Below, piece by piece: positions 1-8,014 of a stretch of DNA of 64,000 nt. Under the pieces are notes generated by a model. That model worked only from the letters and a program-made list of their open reading frames with translations. It had not been told where the DNA came from and made no database searches. Source of the DNA: Streptomyces alfalfae (GTDB lineage Bacteria > Actinomycetota > Actinomycetes > Streptomycetales > Streptomycetaceae); NCBI RefSeq assembly GCF_004127445.1, contig NZ_QEXM01000046.1, forward strand, positions 114,183 to 178,182. Reading direction: 5' to 3'. Position 1 is the stretch's first letter; each line of letters starts with the position of its first letter. Position numbers and translations under genes: made by a program.

Positions 1-745
1 CGCCGTCCTCGGTGCGGATGTGGACACCCCGGGCGGTCTTGCCGTCCAGCTCCAGCTTGGTGGCCCAGGTCTCCAGGAACAGGTGGAGGTTCGGCCGGTC
101 GCCCGCCTCCATGTGGGGGTGGAGGTAGGCGACCGAGGCGGAGGAGCGCTTGTTGTTCTCCGGGTGGTACGCCAGGTCGAAGAAGCCGACGCCCTCGTCG
201 AAGGGCTTGTCGTTGAAGCCGACGACCTCGGGGACGCCGAGGGCGGTCTTCGCCGCCTCGACCCAGTCGGTGGCGATCTGGTTCTGGTCCTTCTTGGCGA
301 CGCGCACGATGTTGTTGCGCAGCTTGCCGAAGTAGGGGTCCATCGCCTTGGCGTTCCAGCCGGCGGCCCCGGCCTCCTCCCACTCGTCCCAGTCGGACGG
401 CAGCGGCTTGAAGGAGATCAGGGTGTTGTGCGACGAGCACCCGCCGAGCACCTTGGCACGGCTGTGCAGGATGTGGGAGTTGCCGCGCGGCTGCTCCGTG
501 GTCGTGTAGCCGTAGTCGAGGTCGCCGCCGAGCAGACCGAGCCAGCGGCGGAGCGTGAGGACGTCCTCACGGTCGATGTCGCTGGGTCCGCCCTCGATGA
601 CGGCGACGGTGACGCCGGGATCCTCGGTGAGCCGGGAGGCGATCACCGATCCCGCGGTGCCGCCGCCGACGATGACGTAGTCGTACTCGGCCTCGGCCTC
701 GGCCTCGGCGCCGGACTCGGCCACTGCCTGGGGGGTTTCAGCCAT
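1..745 (-). CDS. GMC-family oxidoreductase (choline dehydrogenase/oxidase-like), 3' part outside window
   Basis: FAD-dependent GMC oxidoreductase, probably oxidising choline or a similar alcohol to the aldehyde. Reading right to left, translation starts at ATG 743-745 behind a GAGGAG-type ribosome site and gives a Glu/Ala-rich head, then the dinucleotide-binding segment YDYVIVGGGTAGSVIASRL. It continues with the GMC signature region (HSRAKVLGGCSSHNTLI). The gene runs off the left edge, so the catalytic His region is not seen. It lies 65 bases downstream of an aldehyde dehydrogenase on the same strand. That arrangement, plus family knowledge, suggests a choline to betaine aldehyde to glycine betaine pathway (BetA/BetB-like, osmoprotection). 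Substrate is inferred only; other alcohols are possible. Confidence 0.85.
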   Translation of the reverse strand, partial: MAETPQAVAESGAEAEAEAEYDYVIVGGGTAGSVIASRLTEDPGVTVAVIEGGPSDIDREDVLTLRRWLGLLGGDLDYGYTTTEQPRGNSHILHSRAKVLGGCSSHNTLISFKPLPSDWDEWEEAGAAGWNAKAMDPYFGKLRNNIVRVAKKDQNQIATDWVEAAKTALGVPEVVGFNDKPFDEGVGFFDLAYHPENNKRSSASVAYLHPHMEAGDRPNLHLFLETWATKLELDGKTARGVHIRTEDG

Positions 746-810
746 GGGGGTAGCTACTCCTCTTCCTGCGAGGTGGTGCAAGGTGCTTGCGCGTAAGGGG
801 TGGACGGGCG

Positions 811-2313
811 TCAGCCCGCGAACCAGCGCACCGGGCGCGGTGCCAGGTTCTGGTAGACGTGCTTGGACTCGCGGTACTCGGCGAGACCGGCGGGGCCGAG
901 CTCGCGCCCGACGCCGCTCTTGCCGAAGCCGCCCCACTCCGCCTGCGGCAGGTAGGGGTGGAAGTCGTTGATCCAGATGGTGCCGTGGCGCATCCGGCGG
1001 GCCATGCGGCTCGCGCGGCCCTGGTCGCTGGTCCACACGGCGCCCGCGAGACCGTACTCGGTGTCGTTGGCGAGGGCCACGGCCTCGTCCTCGGTGCGGA
1101 AGGTCTCGACGGTCAGGACGGGCCCGAAGACCTCTTCGCGGACGGCCTTCATCTCGCGGTGGCACTGGTCGAGCACGGTCGGCTCGTAGAAGTAGCCCTC
1201 GGCGGGCCGCACTTCGCTCGGCTCGGGGCGCTTGCCGCCGGAGCGGAGCACCGCGCCCTCCTCCAGCGCGGAGGCCACGTACATCTCGGTCTTCTCGCGC
1301 TGCTGCGCCGAGACGAGCGGGCCGCACTCGACGCCGTCCTCGGTGCCGCGGCCGAGCTTGATCTTCGCGGCCCTGCGGGCGAGTTCGGCCACGAAGCGCT
1401 CGCGGACGGACTCCTCGATGATGAGGCGGCCGCCGGCGGAGCAGACCTGCCCGCTGTGGATGAAGGCGGCGTTCAGCGCCTGGTCGACGGCGGTGTCGAA
1501 GCCGTCGTCGGTGGCGCAGGCGTCGGCGAAGACGACGTTGGGGTTCTTGCCGCCGAGTTCCAGGGCGACCTTCTTCACGCCGAGGGCGGCGGCCTGGGCG
1601 ACCTTGGTGCCGGAGACGAGGCCGCCGGTGAAGGAGACCAGGTCGACGTCGGGGTGGTCGGCGAGGCGGGCGCCGACGGTGTGGCCGGGGCCGGTCACGA
1701 TGTTGGCGACGCCGGCGGGCAGGCCGGCCTCGACGAGCAGCTCGATGAGCGCGACGGTCGTCAGCGGCGTGATCTCGCTCGGCTTGATGACGAACGTGTT
1801 GCCCGCGGCGAGCGCGGGCGCGATCTTCCAGCTGGCCTGGAGCAGCGGGTAGTTCCAGGGCGTGATCATCGAGCAGACGCCGACGGGCTCGTGCACGACG
1901 ACGCTGTGGATCTCGTCGGAGCCCGCGTCCACGACGCGTCCGGCGCCCTCGCCGATCACCAGGTCGGCGAAGTACCGGAAGGCGTCGGCGACGCAGTCGA
2001 CGTCGACGCGGCCCTCTTCGAGGGTCTTGCCCGCGTCCCGGCTCTCCAGGAGGCCGATCTTCTCGCGGTCGCGTACGAGGAGGTCGGCGACCCGGCGCAG
2101 CAGCGCGGCGCGCTCGGCGACGGGGGTGGCCGGCCACGGCCCGTCGTCGAAGGCGGCGCGTGCGGCGGCGATGGCCGCGTCGGCGTCCTCGGAGCCGCCC
2201 TCGGCGATCAGCGCGAACGGCTGGGCATCCGCCGGGTCGAGGATCTCGCGAGTGGCGCCGGAGGCGGCGCTCAGCCACTCTCCGCCCACATGGATGGTCT
2301 GTTGTGCGGACAC
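811..2313 (-). CDS. Aldehyde dehydrogenase, betaine-aldehyde dehydrogenase-like
   Basis: NAD(P)-dependent aldehyde dehydrogenase of about 500 residues, normal for the family. Visible active-site features are the WNYP asparagine (about N154), the general base Glu in VALELGGKNP (about E252) and the nucleophile Cys in SGQVCSAGG (about C291). I chose GTG 2311-2313 because AAGG lies ten bases upstream; an in-frame TTG at 2340 would add nine residues but lacks a ribosome site. The gene sits 65 bases before the GMC oxidoreductase, so the pair probably forms a choline/alcohol to acid pathway. Assignment to betaine aldehyde is inferred from context. A second ALDH/GMC pair with the same order lies at 57.7-61.2 kb. 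Confidence 0.88.
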   Translation of the reverse strand: MSAQQTIHVGGEWLSAASGATREILDPADAQPFALIAEGGSEDADAAIAAARAAFDDGPWPATPVAERAALLRRVADLLVRDREKIGLLESRDAGKTLEEGRVDVDCVADAFRYFADLVIGEGAGRVVDAGSDEIHSVVVHEPVGVCSMITPWNYPLLQASWKIAPALAAGNTFVIKPSEITPLTTVALIELLVEAGLPAGVANIVTGPGHTVGARLADHPDVDLVSFTGGLVSGTKVAQAAALGVKKVALELGGKNPNVVFADACATDDGFDTAVDQALNAAFIHSGQVCSAGGRLIIEESVRERFVAELARRAAKIKLGRGTEDGVECGPLVSAQQREKTEMYVASALEEGAVLRSGGKRPEPSEVRPAEGYFYEPTVLDQCHREMKAVREEVFGPVLTVETFRTEDEAVALANDTEYGLAGAVWTSDQGRASRMARRMRHGTIWINDFHPYLPQAEWGGFGKSGVGRELGPAGLAEYRESKHVYQNLAPRPVRWFAG

Positions 2314-2462
2314 GTCCCGTATGCCTTCCGTTCCTGTCAAATGCCCCGCTAGTCACTCGCGGGAGCCGGGAGCACCTTCCCAACGGGCGGGAAAGCATGC
2401 CTGGCCTGGCCGAAAGTGCGCTGTGTCACTGAGCGCGGGGACAGGAAGGGCGGAACGTGCCG

Positions 2463-3056
2463 CTATGGCCGGGGCGGCCGGGCGTCGGCGGCCTCCGCGG
2501 CGCCGCCGAGGTCGCCGAGGTCATCGAGTCCGTCGACGCCCTCGTCGAAGTGCGGCTCGTCGCGTACGGAGAGGCCGGCCACCCAGAGCGGCATCAACCA
2601 GTGGACGACGAAGACGGAGAACAGGACCGGGAAGAGGTACCCCTCGGTGTCCGCGCCCTTCAGGGTGAGCGCGCCCGCCCCGACGGCCACCGCGAGGAGC
2701 AGCCACAGCATCACGCTCCGGGACCGGGCCGCCACCTGGACGCGCTCCGCGCGCTGGCGCTCGTCCAGCGCGCGGACCCGCAGTTCGAGCAGGCCGCGGG
2801 TGGAGCTGTTGATGACGCCGGTCGCGACGCACCAGGGCAGCAGCAGGCCGAGCATCGCGAACGTGGCCCAGCGCTGCTCGCCCACGACGGAGAACAGCCA
2901 GGCGGCGACGGCCACGGCCGTCAGCGCGACGTGGCCCACCACCACGGCGCGCCTGCGGGCGGCGGTGGCGTGGAGGGCGTCGCCCTCGCGGCGGTTCATC
3001 AGCCGGTACATCCGCCGGTCATAGCTGGTCAGGGGGCGTTCGTCGGCCGCCGTCAT
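2463..3056 (-). CDS. Small multi-pass membrane protein, partner of XRE regulator
   Basis: Predicted 197-residue integral membrane protein of unknown function. Hydrophobic segments are visible around residues 33-50, 58-75, 115-132 and 142-160, followed by an acidic tail rich in Asp/Glu. The start ATG 3054-3056 overlaps the stop of the upstream XRE gene (TGATG), so translation is probably coupled. Small XRE regulators paired with such membrane proteins are common in Gram-positive bacteria; the membrane protein may sense or modulate the regulator, but this is inference. No enzyme motif is seen. Confidence 0.8.
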   Translation of the reverse strand: MTAADERPLTSYDRRMYRLMNRREGDALHATAARRRAVVVGHVALTAVAVAAWLFSVVGEQRWATFAMLGLLLPWCVATGVINSSTRGLLELRVRALDERQRAERVQVAARSRSVMLWLLLAVAVGAGALTLKGADTEGYLFPVLFSVFVVHWLMPLWVAGLSVRDEPHFDEGVDGLDDLGDLGGAAEAADARPPRP

Positions 3057-3301
3057 CACTGGTTCCTCCCGTAGACCTGATCCGTGAGCGGCCGGAACGG
3101 TTCGAGGGAGAACAGCGCCTCGACCGGCAGCTCGAAGAACTTCGCGACCTTGAGTGCGAGGTCGAGGCTCGGGTTGTACTGCCCCCGCTCGATGTAGCCG
3201 ATGGTCTGGTAGTGGACACCCACCGCCTCGGCCAGGCGCTGGCGCGACACCTTCCGCTCGGCGCGCACCATCGCCAACCTGTTGTGCACGTGCTCGCTCA
3301 T
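3056..3301 (-). CDS. XRE-family HTH transcriptional regulator (81 aa)
   Basis: A minimal Cro/C1-type regulator: the whole 81-residue protein is one helix-turn-helix domain (MVRAERKVSRQRLAEAVGV, then HYQTIGYIERGQYNPSLDLA) with a short C-terminal tail. The ATG at 3299-3301 has no clear Shine-Dalgarno. Just upstream, ATGTA and TACAT arms flank ten bases and could be an operator or a start for a nearly leaderless message. It is translationally coupled to the membrane protein downstream. Likely autoregulatory, by analogy with similar gene pairs. Confidence 0.85.
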   Translation of the reverse strand: MSEHVHNRLAMVRAERKVSRQRLAEAVGVHYQTIGYIERGQYNPSLDLALKVAKFFELPVEALFSLEPFRPLTDQVYGRNQ

Positions 3302-3360
3302 GTATAAGAAGTACTACATTCAAGAGCAGGTGAGCAATAGGCGACAGGCGACAGAGGAAG

Positions 3361-4158
3361 CTACGTCCCCGGGGTCGGGCACTCCTGGAACGGCGGGCAG
3401 AACCGGGTCAGGGCCGTCGTGAGGAGTTCCTCCTCGTCGGCCCTGCCGTCGGCCTCGGCGCCGTAGGCCGCCACCGCGTACAGCCGGCCGTCGAAGGCCT
3501 CGAAGCGCTGGTCGATGACGTGCCAGATGCCGATCTCCCGCTCCCCGGGAATCCGGTCGGTGAGGTGTTCGAGGCGGGCGGCGGGCAGTCCGTCGCGTTC
3601 GAGACGCCCGAAGGAGATCTGCTCGTACCCCTCGGCCTTCCGCACGGACGAGACCTTCAGGTACTCCCGCAGCGAGTCGTATGGTGTCGCCTCGCCGACC
3701 TGGTACACCTGCAACCGCCTGGCCCCGTCGGGGCTGCGGTAGTTGACCACGTCGTGGCCCTCGTCGGGGGAGATCTGCTCACGCTCCCAGCCGCGCGGCA
3801 CGGCGAGCCGGTAGCCCTGGAGGTCGGTCACCTCCTCGTAGTCGGCGGGCAGCGCGCCCGTCGGGGAGGGGGACGCGGTGGAGCCGGCGCCCCCGCCCTC
3901 TTCCCGCGACGGCCCCCACTCCCCCCGGTACGCCACGGGCCCCGGCTCGTCCTTCCAGCCGAGCGCCCAGACGCCGAAGGCGAGGGAGCAGGCCGCGAGG
4001 ACGGCCAGGACGCCGTGCAGCGCCGTGCGCTGGCGGGCGGCGTCCCGCTCGTGGAGCCCGGCGATCCGCCGCTCCTCCTCGGTGTCCTGCCACTCCTGGC
4101 GGACGGGGTCGAAGGCGCGCGCGGGGCCGTCGGCGCGCACCGGTTCGCGGGACCGCAC
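3361..4158 (-). CDS. Single-pass membrane protein with extracytoplasmic domain, unknown function
   Basis: 265-residue protein starting at GTG 4156-4158. It has a charged cytoplasmic N-terminus, one membrane helix (about residues 48-66, GVLAVLAACSLAFGVWALGW), a Ser/Pro/Thr-Gly linker, and an exported domain of about 160 residues. The exported part (YRLAVPRGWEREQ..., RSPDGARRLQVYQVG) resembles the extracytoplasmic domains seen after the membrane helix in Streptomyces Ser/Thr kinases, such as the two at the right end of this window; here no kinase is attached. It begins three bases after the stop of the upstream small gene, so it is likely the last gene of an operon starting at 6404. No catalytic motif recognised. 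Confidence 0.75.
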   Translation of the reverse strand: MRSREPVRADGPARAFDPVRQEWQDTEEERRIAGLHERDAARQRTALHGVLAVLAACSLAFGVWALGWKDEPGPVAYRGEWGPSREEGGGAGSTASPSPTGALPADYEEVTDLQGYRLAVPRGWEREQISPDEGHDVVNYRSPDGARRLQVYQVGEATPYDSLREYLKVSSVRKAEGYEQISFGRLERDGLPAARLEHLTDRIPGEREIGIWHVIDQRFEAFDGRLYAVAAYGAEADGRADEEELLTTALTRFCPPFQECPTPGT

Positions 4159-4161
4159 CGC

Positions 4162-4533
4162 TCAGCCCGGGATCTGGGCGATCGCCTGCAGCACGGCGGT
4201 CACCGACGCGGCCGTCGCGGTGGCGGCGCCGTACCGCTCAAGGAGGGTGCGCAGCCTCGTGAGCGGACCGCTGCTGCCGGTGCGGCCGATCTCCCGCTCG
4301 ACCGCGACGAGTTCGGCGTCCAGCTCCTCGTCCTCGGGCGTGTGCCCCTCGGCCCCGTCCAGCTCGCCGCGCAGGGTGCGCACCGCGCCGAGCAGCCGCT
4401 CGTACCCCTGTCCCGGCACGATCGTGACGTTGGTGGAATCGGCCCTGCCGTGGTCCCCGAAGGCCTGGGAGCCCCCGCTGATCGAGCCGATCTGCACGTG
4501 CGCCCCGCCGCCGGTGCCCGTCTCCGCGCTCAT
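4162..4533 (-). CDS. Small Gly-rich protein coupled to membrane gene, unknown
   Basis: 123-residue protein. Residues 10-40 (VQIGSISGGSQAFGDHG..., STNVTIV) form a Gly/Ser-rich beta-like segment reminiscent of short modules found beside effector or conflict-system genes in Streptomyces; that resemblance is an impression, not a domain hit. Residues 45-100 look like an alpha-helical hairpin with Glu/Arg heptads, followed by an Ala/Thr-rich C-terminal helix. ATG 4531-4533 overlaps the upstream stop by four bases (ATGA), implying translational coupling and possibly complex formation with the large membrane protein. Function unknown. Confidence 0.75.
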   Translation of the reverse strand: MSAETGTGGGAHVQIGSISGGSQAFGDHGRADSTNVTIVPGQGYERLLGAVRTLRGELDGAEGHTPEDEELDAELVAVEREIGRTGSSGPLTRLRTLLERYGAATATAASVTAVLQAIAQIPG

Positions 4534-6404
4534 GCCGTGCTCCTCTCGTGGTGCGCGGCCCGGCCGTGGGCGCCGGTGGCGAGGGCGCCGCCGGACATCT
4601 CCCCGATGTAGACCCCGCTGTTGGTGATCTGCGTGATGTGCTGCTCCAGGCGGTCCGTGCGGTATCCGCCGAGGCGCAGCGCCTCGCGGACGCCCTCGCC
4701 GATGCGGTCCTGGAGGGTCTTCGTGTAGCGGGCCACGTCCATCTCCTGGAGGAGGGAGAGGCTGTCGGTGGCGGCCAGTTCGCGCAGCGAGACGTCCGGG
4801 GCGTCGGACGGCACGCCGTCGGGCAGCGCGGGCCAGAGCGCCGAGCAGCGCCGCCGCAGCGCGCGCAGGGCGTCCGCGGCGCGCGGCCCGAGCCACCTGG
4901 GGGCGGCCTCGTCGTCGTCGGCCAGCCAGAACCGGAGCGAGGCGCCGAGGGACGGCAGCGTGCGCAGCGCGGCCACGCCGATCGCGAGGCCGGCGGTGGG
5001 GGCGTCGACGCAGGCGCGCAGGGCGTCGCGCAGCGGGCCCTCCGGTTCGCCCGCGACGATGCGGTCGACCGCGCGGTACTCCGGCACGATCGGCCCGAGC
5101 ACGTGCGGCACCACTTCCAGGACCAGCATGCCGCCCTGCGTGTGCACCCCGACCAGCAGCGAGAGGACGACCTGCTCGTCCCAGGCGCCCACCCTGAGCC
5201 GCAGGAAGTGCCGCCGGGCCTCCCCGCCCTCGCCCGCCGCTTCGGCGATGTGCCGCCCGACCTGCGCGGGGGCGTAGACCGCCGCGGGCTCCTCACCGGG
5301 CCCGGCCTCCAGCGGCTCGTCGCGGCCGGGGCCCGCGGGGAGGCAGACGAACTCGGTGATCTCCAGGTCGCGCAGCCGGTCCCTGCTGCCGGTCGCGGCG
5401 GAGGTGCGCAGCTCCTGGAGGCGGGGCCGGATCATCTCGATGACGTCGCGCGCGGCGAGCGGCGCCCGCGGCGGCGCGCCCTGCCGGGGCACGCCGCCGC
5501 CCGGCTGCTCCTGTGGCTCCTCGCCGTCGCGGCGGCGCAGCTCAAGGACGACGGACCACGGTTTGCGGGGTGTGCCGGAGCCGATGAAGGGGCGGTTGGC
5601 GTCGTACAGGGTGAGCGGGGCCCGCTGCTCGCGGCGGACGCACTCGGCGATGCGCGCGTACCGGCGCGGCAGGCGTGACTGGGCGACCCCGTCGAAGTTC
5701 CGCCGGGCAAGCTCGGTGCGGAGCGTCCGCTTGGCGAGGTGCTGGTGGCGCCACACCACGGCCGCCATGAGGAGCGGGAAGACCACGGGGTAGGGGTTGT
5801 CGCCGATCCCGGCCAGCGCCTCGATCCCGTACGCGGCGGCCGTCGACCAGACGAACAGGTTCAGCAGGAGGGCGACGCGGCGCCGCAGCCAGGCGAGGAC
5901 GGGCGGCAGCTGCGCCTCGCGGGGCGACCCGCCGTGCGTGGGGCGTCCGGAGACGGCCCTGGCCAGCCGGAGCAGCAGCACGACGACGGCGTACGAGACG
6001 GCCCAGCCGCCCGGTACCAGGGTGCCGAACCCGCCCCAGGGCCCGGAGTGCTCGCCATGGTCGGCGGGCTCGACGGCGAGCAGCGCGATGTCCCCGCCGG
6101 AGAGCCCTGCCTCGCCGCCCGCCCGGTCCGCCAGGGCGTCCCAGATCATCAGCGAGTCGGCGGCGAGGAACCCGGCCCAGGCGGCGAGCAGCAGCCACGC
6201 GGTGCGCACCTCGGCGCGGCGGGCGCGCAGCGCGTGGGCGAGCACCGGCAAAACGTCGGCGCCGAGGGCCGGGGCGACGGGGCGCTCGGCGTGTCCGACG
6301 AGTTCGTCGACGACGCGCCTGCCGAACGCGGGGTCGAGCCGGACACCGGCGCAGAGCAGCCGGGTGGCCTCGGTGTTCGCGTACTGCGGCAGGTCGTCGT
6401 GCAT
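4530..6404 (-). CDS. Large membrane protein of unknown function (624 aa)
   Basis: Unrecognised 624-residue protein. The N-terminal half carries about four membrane helices (near residues 70-92, 127-150, 185-205 and 213-230). The C-terminal two thirds is soluble, Arg/Glu-rich and without a motif I can name; a region near residues 320-345 (DVIEMIRPRLQELR) is helical. It heads a tightly coupled operon (ATGA overlap with the 123-aa gene, then a 3-base gap to the exported-domain protein). The start at ATG 6402-6404 has only a weak ribosome site. Possibly a membrane signalling or effector platform, but this is speculation. Confidence 0.75.
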   Translation of the reverse strand: MHDDLPQYANTEATRLLCAGVRLDPAFGRRVVDELVGHAERPVAPALGADVLPVLAHALRARRAEVRTAWLLLAAWAGFLAADSLMIWDALADRAGGEAGLSGGDIALLAVEPADHGEHSGPWGGFGTLVPGGWAVSYAVVVLLLRLARAVSGRPTHGGSPREAQLPPVLAWLRRRVALLLNLFVWSTAAAYGIEALAGIGDNPYPVVFPLLMAAVVWRHQHLAKRTLRTELARRNFDGVAQSRLPRRYARIAECVRREQRAPLTLYDANRPFIGSGTPRKPWSVVLELRRRDGEEPQEQPGGGVPRQGAPPRAPLAARDVIEMIRPRLQELRTSAATGSRDRLRDLEITEFVCLPAGPGRDEPLEAGPGEEPAAVYAPAQVGRHIAEAAGEGGEARRHFLRLRVGAWDEQVVLSLLVGVHTQGGMLVLEVVPHVLGPIVPEYRAVDRIVAGEPEGPLRDALRACVDAPTAGLAIGVAALRTLPSLGASLRFWLADDDEAAPRWLGPRAADALRALRRRCSALWPALPDGVPSDAPDVSLRELAATDSLSLLQEMDVARYTKTLQDRIGEGVREALRLGGYRTDRLEQHITQITNSGVYIGEMSGGALATGAHGRAAHHERSTA

Positions 6405-6497
6405 GAGCGCAAGCTAGGGGAGCGTGCGCGCCCCGGTGCGGAGAAGGACCTTCCGGTCCCCCGAACCGGTGAACAGCGGTGGTGCGGGGACGGCACC

Positions 6498-6532
6498 GCC
6501 CCCGGTGGCCGCGGTGAGCGGCTGCCGGGGGC
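6498..6532 (-). terminator. Probable mdh terminator hairpin
   Basis: GCCCCCGG (6498-6505) pairs with CCGGGGGC (6525-6532), about 40 bases beyond the mdh stop. No T-run, as usual for Streptomyces terminators. Confidence 0.6.
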
Positions 6533-6571
6533 GGGTTCGCCTCACGGGCGCGGGCGCCCGGGAGTCTCGTG

Positions 6572-7561
6572 CTAGATGAGGCCGAGACCGCGGACGGCCT
6601 CGCGCTCCTCGGTGAGCTCCTGCACGGACGCGTCGATGCGCGCACGCGAGAACTCGTTGATCTCCAGGCCCTGGACGATCTCGTACTTGCCGTCCTTGGT
6701 GGTGACGGGGAAGGAGGAGATGAGGCCCTCGGGAACGCCGTACGAGCCGTCGGACGGGATGCCCATGGAGGTCCAGTCGCCGTCCGCAGTGCCGTTGACC
6801 CACGTGTGGACGTGGTCGATGGCGGCGTTGGCGGCGGAGGCGGCCGAGGACGCGCCGCGGGCCTCGATGATCGCGGCGCCGCGCTTGGCGACGGTCGGGA
6901 TGAAGTCGTCGGCGAGCCAGGCCTGGTCGCTCACGACCTCGGCGGCGTTCTTGCCGGCGATCTCCGCGTGGAAGATGTCGGGGTACTGGGTGGCCGAGTG
7001 GTTGCCCCAGATGGTCAGGCGCTTGATGTCGGAGACCGAGGCGCCCGTCTTCTTCGCCAGCTGCGACAGGGCGCGGTTGTGGTCGAGGCGGGTCATCGCG
7101 GTGAAGCGCTCGGCCGGCACGTCCGGGGCGGCGGCCTGCGCGATGAGCGCGTTGGTGTTGGCCGGGTTGCCGACGACGAGGACCTTGATGTCGTCCGCGG
7201 CGTTGTCGTTGATGGCCTTGCCCTGGGGCTTGAAGATGCCGCCGTTGGCCTCCAGGAGGTCACCGCGCTCCATGCCCTTGGTGCGGGGGCGGGCGCCGAC
7301 CAGGAGGGCGACGTTGGCGCCGTCGAAGGCGACGTTCGGGTCGTCGCTGATCTCGATCGAGTTCAGCAGCGGGAAGGCGCAGTCGTCGAGCTCCATGGCG
7401 GTGCCCTCGGCGGCCTTCAGCGCCGGCGTGATCTCCAGAAGGCGCAGGTTGACCGGCACGTCCGCGCCGAGCAGGTGGCCCGAGGCGATGCGGAAGAGCA
7501 GCGCGTAGCCGATCTGGCCGGCCGCGCCGGTGACGGTGACATTCACGGGAGTGCGGGTCAT
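6572..7561 (-). CDS. mdh: Malate dehydrogenase
   Basis: NAD-dependent malate dehydrogenase (malate to oxaloacetate, TCA cycle), 329 residues, normal length. The N-terminal Rossmann motif TGAAGQIGYALLFRI is present, as are the substrate-binding segment HNRALSQLAKK and the catalytic His in TIWGNHSATQYPD. The start ATG 7559-7561 follows ACGGAG at good spacing. It is monocistronic with a hairpin terminator behind it. A perfect-arm palindrome about 115 bases upstream (7676-7693) is a candidate operator; MarR-family control of TCA genes by TamR has been reported in S. coelicolor, which would be consistent. Confidence 0.97.
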   Translation of the reverse strand: MTRTPVNVTVTGAAGQIGYALLFRIASGHLLGADVPVNLRLLEITPALKAAEGTAMELDDCAFPLLNSIEISDDPNVAFDGANVALLVGARPRTKGMERGDLLEANGGIFKPQGKAINDNAADDIKVLVVGNPANTNALIAQAAAPDVPAERFTAMTRLDHNRALSQLAKKTGASVSDIKRLTIWGNHSATQYPDIFHAEIAGKNAAEVVSDQAWLADDFIPTVAKRGAAIIEARGASSAASAANAAIDHVHTWVNGTADGDWTSMGIPSDGSYGVPEGLISSFPVTTKDGKYEIVQGLEINEFSRARIDASVQELTEEREAVRGLGLI

Positions 7562-7675
7562 GGCGATCTCCGTAAGACAGCTGGCGGTGGGGTCCCGTGT
7601 CCCTCTACTGGATCCCCTGATTCCTGGATCCCCGCCGACGCCTCTTCGAGTCCTCGATCGCCTCTCGATGATCGA

Positions 7676-7693
7676 TCTCTTGGCATCAAGAGA
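7676..7693. promoter_or_regulatory. Palindromic operator candidate upstream of mdh
   Basis: TCTCTTG-GCAT-CAAGAGA, seven-base perfect arms around four bases, flanked by GATC on both sides. Just upstream on the mdh strand is GATAGCCT, a possible -10, so a bound repressor would cover the transcription start. The shape and the CTTG/CAAG arms resemble MarR-family sites; TamR is my best guess. Confidence 0.5.
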
Positions 7694-7844
7694 GATCCGC
7701 CGCCAGGCTATCGCGCCCCGGCCACCCCCTGCCGCCGGGTCCGTGTGGCCCAGCCCACAGCTTCACCGCGATGCCGGAGACGGTGACGCGGAAGCGCTGA
7801 CGCCGAAACCGCGGTGCGGGAAAACGCGTTGCCGGAAAAGAGGG

Positions 7845-7876
7845 GCGGCCGCCACCGGGGGGAGGGTGGCGGCCGC
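7845..7876 (-). terminator. Terminator of the HTH/DUF2690 gene
   Basis: Perfect 12-bp stem: GCGGCCGCCACC (7845-7856) with GGTGGCGGCCGC (7865-7876), eight-base loop, about 140 bases past the stop at 8015. Confidence 0.7.
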
Positions 7877-8014
7877 TGTGGGGGTGTGAACCACTCCCGT
7901 GGGGGTACCGTCCGCCTGCCCCGCGATGAACGGCTCATGCACCCGCCGCGGAAAATTCTTGCCGCCGCCCGTCGACGGCCTGGTCAGAGGGCCGGCGGGG
8001 GGCCTCCCGGACGG

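Larger units (their letters stand above)
7562..8014. other. Intergenic region upstream of mdh (453 bp)
   Basis: No gene seen. It contains the mdh ribosome site and promoter side (7562-7720), a palindromic operator candidate (7676-7693) and the terminator of the HTH/DUF2690 gene (7845-7876). Open frames here lack ribosome sites and family resemblance. Confidence 0.6.

Noticed and set aside
3299..3318. ATGTA...TACAT repeat at the XRE start as operator
   Set aside because: Only five-base arms; kept as a remark in the gene entry but not strong enough as a separate site.
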